A stretch of 64,000 nucleotides of DNA from UBA4582 sp013204195 (GTDB lineage: Bacteria > Pseudomonadota > Gammaproteobacteria > Pseudomonadales > Azotimanducaceae): assembly GCA_963925735.1 (NCBI GenBank), contig CAWUUH010000021.1, positions 25,827 through 89,826 of the forward strand, in the 5' to 3' direction. Positions 62,567 to 64,000 of the stretch are shown in pieces. A program made the translations under genes and the position numbers. Position 1 is the first letter of the stretch, and every line of letters starts with the position of its first letter. Under the pieces are notes generated by a model. The model was given only the letters and a program-made list of their open reading frames with translations. It was not told the DNA's origin and did not search any database.

Positions 62567-63409
62567 CTAGTCTTCGATAATTTGAATCACTGGCCCAGCG
62601 TCCACATTATTCTCGATTGCTACCAGAATCTCTCGCGCCATCGCGCGGAAGAGCTGACTCGTGTCGCCGCTAGGGTCAGCAACCAGCGGCGGTTGACCAC
62701 CGTCAGCCTGCCGTCGAATATCCATGGACAGGGGTAATCTGCCCAGCATCTGGACACCATACTCGGCGGCGATCGCATCTCCACCGCCCTCACCGAAAAT
62801 AGCTTCATGATGGCCGCATTCACGACAAACATGTGTACTCATATTTTCGACAATACCCAACAACGGCACCTCAACCTTGCGAAACATTTCGATGCCCTTC
62901 CGCGCATCCAACAAGGCGATATCCTGAGGCGTCGTGACGATAACGGCGCCGGACAGAGGTACATTTTGCGCCATGGTTAGCTGGATATCGCCAGTCCCAG
63001 GCGGCATATCCACGACCAGAACATCGACGGCCTGCCAGTCTGTCTGGGTTAACAATTGCTGCAAGGCTCCGCTAGCCATAGGCCCGCGCCAGACAGCTGG
63101 CGTACGATCTGACGCAATGAAACTCATGGACATACACTGGAGCCCATGCGCCATGATCGGCTGCAGCAGGTCATTGAGAACCTCTGGCTTGGTACCGGCC
63201 GGCACCCCCATCATCAATCCTTGGCTCGGCCCATAAATATCAGCATCCAACAACCCAACACGCCGACCCTCTGCAGCCAAGGCCAGGGCCAGATTGGCCG
63301 CCACGGTGGATTTACCCACGCCGCCTTTACCGGATGCGACAGCGATCACCTGTTTTACACCAGGTAGAATAAACTTTTTTACCGTTGAACTATTAATAAC
63401 CTGCTCCAC
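62567..63409 (-). CDS. apbC: Iron-sulfur cluster carrier protein ApbC/Mrp
   Basis: A 280-residue P-loop ATPase of the Mrp/NBP35 family. Walker A is SGKGGVGKST, LLDADIYGPSQ follows, VVDMPPGTGDIQL holds Walker B, and the cluster-binding Cys pair is in VCREC. E. coli Mrp is about 90 residues longer, with an N-terminal MIP18/DUF59 domain; here that domain is absent and translation starts just before the ATPase. It carries Fe-S clusters to target enzymes, perhaps including the TrpRS encoded in this window. Confidence 0.94.
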   Translation of the reverse strand: MEQVINSSTVKKFILPGVKQVIAVASGKGGVGKSTVAANLALALAAEGRRVGLLDADIYGPSQGLMMGVPAGTKPEVLNDLLQPIMAHGLQCMSMSFIASDRTPAVWRGPMASGALQQLLTQTDWQAVDVLVVDMPPGTGDIQLTMAQNVPLSGAVIVTTPQDIALLDARKGIEMFRKVEVPLLGIVENMSTHVCRECGHHEAIFGEGGGDAIAAEYGVQMLGRLPLSMDIRRQADGGQPPLVADPSGDTSQLFRAMAREILVAIENNVDAGPVIQIIED

Positions 63410-63530
63410 TCGATTCCACTGAAATCACTGAATTCTAACCAGAATGCGGCCAGATCAACATGCTAGACTCAAAGTTCATCCGCTGCTCTCTAACGGAGCA
63501 CCCGAACTGCAACACCTGGAGCGTCGAACG

Positions 63531-63983
63531 ATGCATCTAACCAAACTGACCTTGGGCTTTTTAGCCGGTTGCTTGCTCGCGACCAACTCCTTTGCAGCCA
63601 GCCTTATACATCATAACTCAGCGCTTCAGGAATCATTAGGTTTTCCGTTCTCGGAGGCGGTTCAGGTTGGCGATACGCTCTATCTGTCAGGTCAAGTAGG
63701 CAACATTCCCGGTAAAAGCGAATTGGTTGCCGGCGGCGTCGGTCCTGAGGTCGTACAAATACTCACGCAGATCAAATTGACACTGGAACGCTACGGCTCC
63801 GACATGGACCATGTGGTCAAGTGCACCTTGTTTCTGGCCGACATCAATGATTGGCCAGCAGTGAATGTCATCTACCGCCAACATTTTCAGGCACCCTATC
63901 CTGCTCGCAGTGCGCTGGCCGCATCAGGACTGGCCTTGAACGCTGCTGCTGAGATCGAATGTATTGCTGTAGTCAAGCCATGA
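63531..63983 (+). CDS. Exported RidA-family protein
   Basis: A 150-residue protein with an N-terminal signal peptide (LTLGFLAGCLLATNSFA, cut near AAS) and a RidA/YjgF fold: FPFSEAVQVGDTLYLSGQVG and YPARSALAASGLALNAAAEIE, with the imine-binding Arg and the Glu in place. Cytosolic RidA removes reactive enamines; a periplasmic version may act on other substrates. ATG 63531 has GGAG about 9 nt upstream; the frame extends to 63444. It is divergent from apbC. Confidence 0.9.
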   Translation: MHLTKLTLGFLAGCLLATNSFAASLIHHNSALQESLGFPFSEAVQVGDTLYLSGQVGNIPGKSELVAGGVGPEVVQILTQIKLTLERYGSDMDHVVKCTLFLADINDWPAVNVIYRQHFQAPYPARSALAASGLALNAAAEIECIAVVKP

Positions 63984-64000
63984 TACGACGCTGCGGACGC

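Overview
This window looks like a chromosomal segment of a heterotrophic, probably marine, Gammaproteobacterium. The evidence is the housekeeping order gyrA-pheA-hisC-tyrA-cmk-rpsA-ihfB-lapA-lapB, the mtaD-ubiG-yciK and scpA-scpB-rluB blocks, the DUF2066-perM-hda block, a fused MnmC, and a gammaproteobacterial style of ribosomal protein S1 and GyrA. Many acyl-CoA, SDR, flavin-monooxygenase and luciferase-like genes suggest a lipid- or aromatic-degrading member of the Pseudomonadales/Cellvibrionales neighbourhood, but the genus cannot be fixed from the sequence alone. Genes fill nearly all of the window. I see no rRNA or tRNA gene, CRISPR array, insertion sequence, integrase or prophage.

Layout. 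Positions 1-6860 hold mostly minus-strand catabolic genes: a partial SDR, an APH-DUF6285 kinase with an acyl-CoA dehydrogenase, a 2-keto-4-pentenoate-type hydratase, and two tandem DsbA/HCCA-isomerase-like proteins. A plus-strand DUF445 membrane protein lies within this block. Positions 7114-24120 are mixed accessory metabolism: a patatin-like lipase, SDRs, a six-gene plus-strand run (PTPS-like, SDR, YhhQ-type transporter, DUF924, TTC38-like, enoyl-CoA hydratase), GAPDH, a Baeyer-Villiger-type monooxygenase, a metallopeptidase, TesB, a nitroreductase, an MFS transporter and a globin-like protein. Positions 24157-44385 are core: lapAB, ihfB, rpsA, cmk, aromatic amino acid and histidine genes, gyrA, mtaD-ubiG-yciK, rluB-scpB-scpA-trpS and yciO. 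Positions 44527-53469 carry small conserved genes (yciB, yciI, pdxJ, yciH, sseA, mnmC, serA). Positions 53524-63983 hold nnrU, a GntR/ABC transporter cassette, a murG paralogue with hda and perM, DUF2066, DUF3108, dcd, apbC and an exported RidA.

The most interesting points follow. (1) An operon pairs a pterin-synthase homologue that has lost its catalytic Cys and other active-site residues with an SDR and a queuosine-precursor-type transporter. (2) An APH/acyl-CoA dehydrogenase pair resembles the two halves of ACAD10/ACAD11 and the LvaA/LvaC pair. (3) TrpRS carries a four-Cys pattern like the iron-sulfur TrpRS of Thermotoga. (4) pdxJ has signatures unlike the usual gammaproteobacterial enzyme and an unusual location. 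(5) Two genes appear to need non-AUG starts. (6) Two-copy tandem duplications with a 12-14 bp period recur in spacers. (7) Conserved gene blocks each lack members usually found there (serC, aroA, mupP, purMN). Functions rest on motif recognition by eye; no database search was possible.
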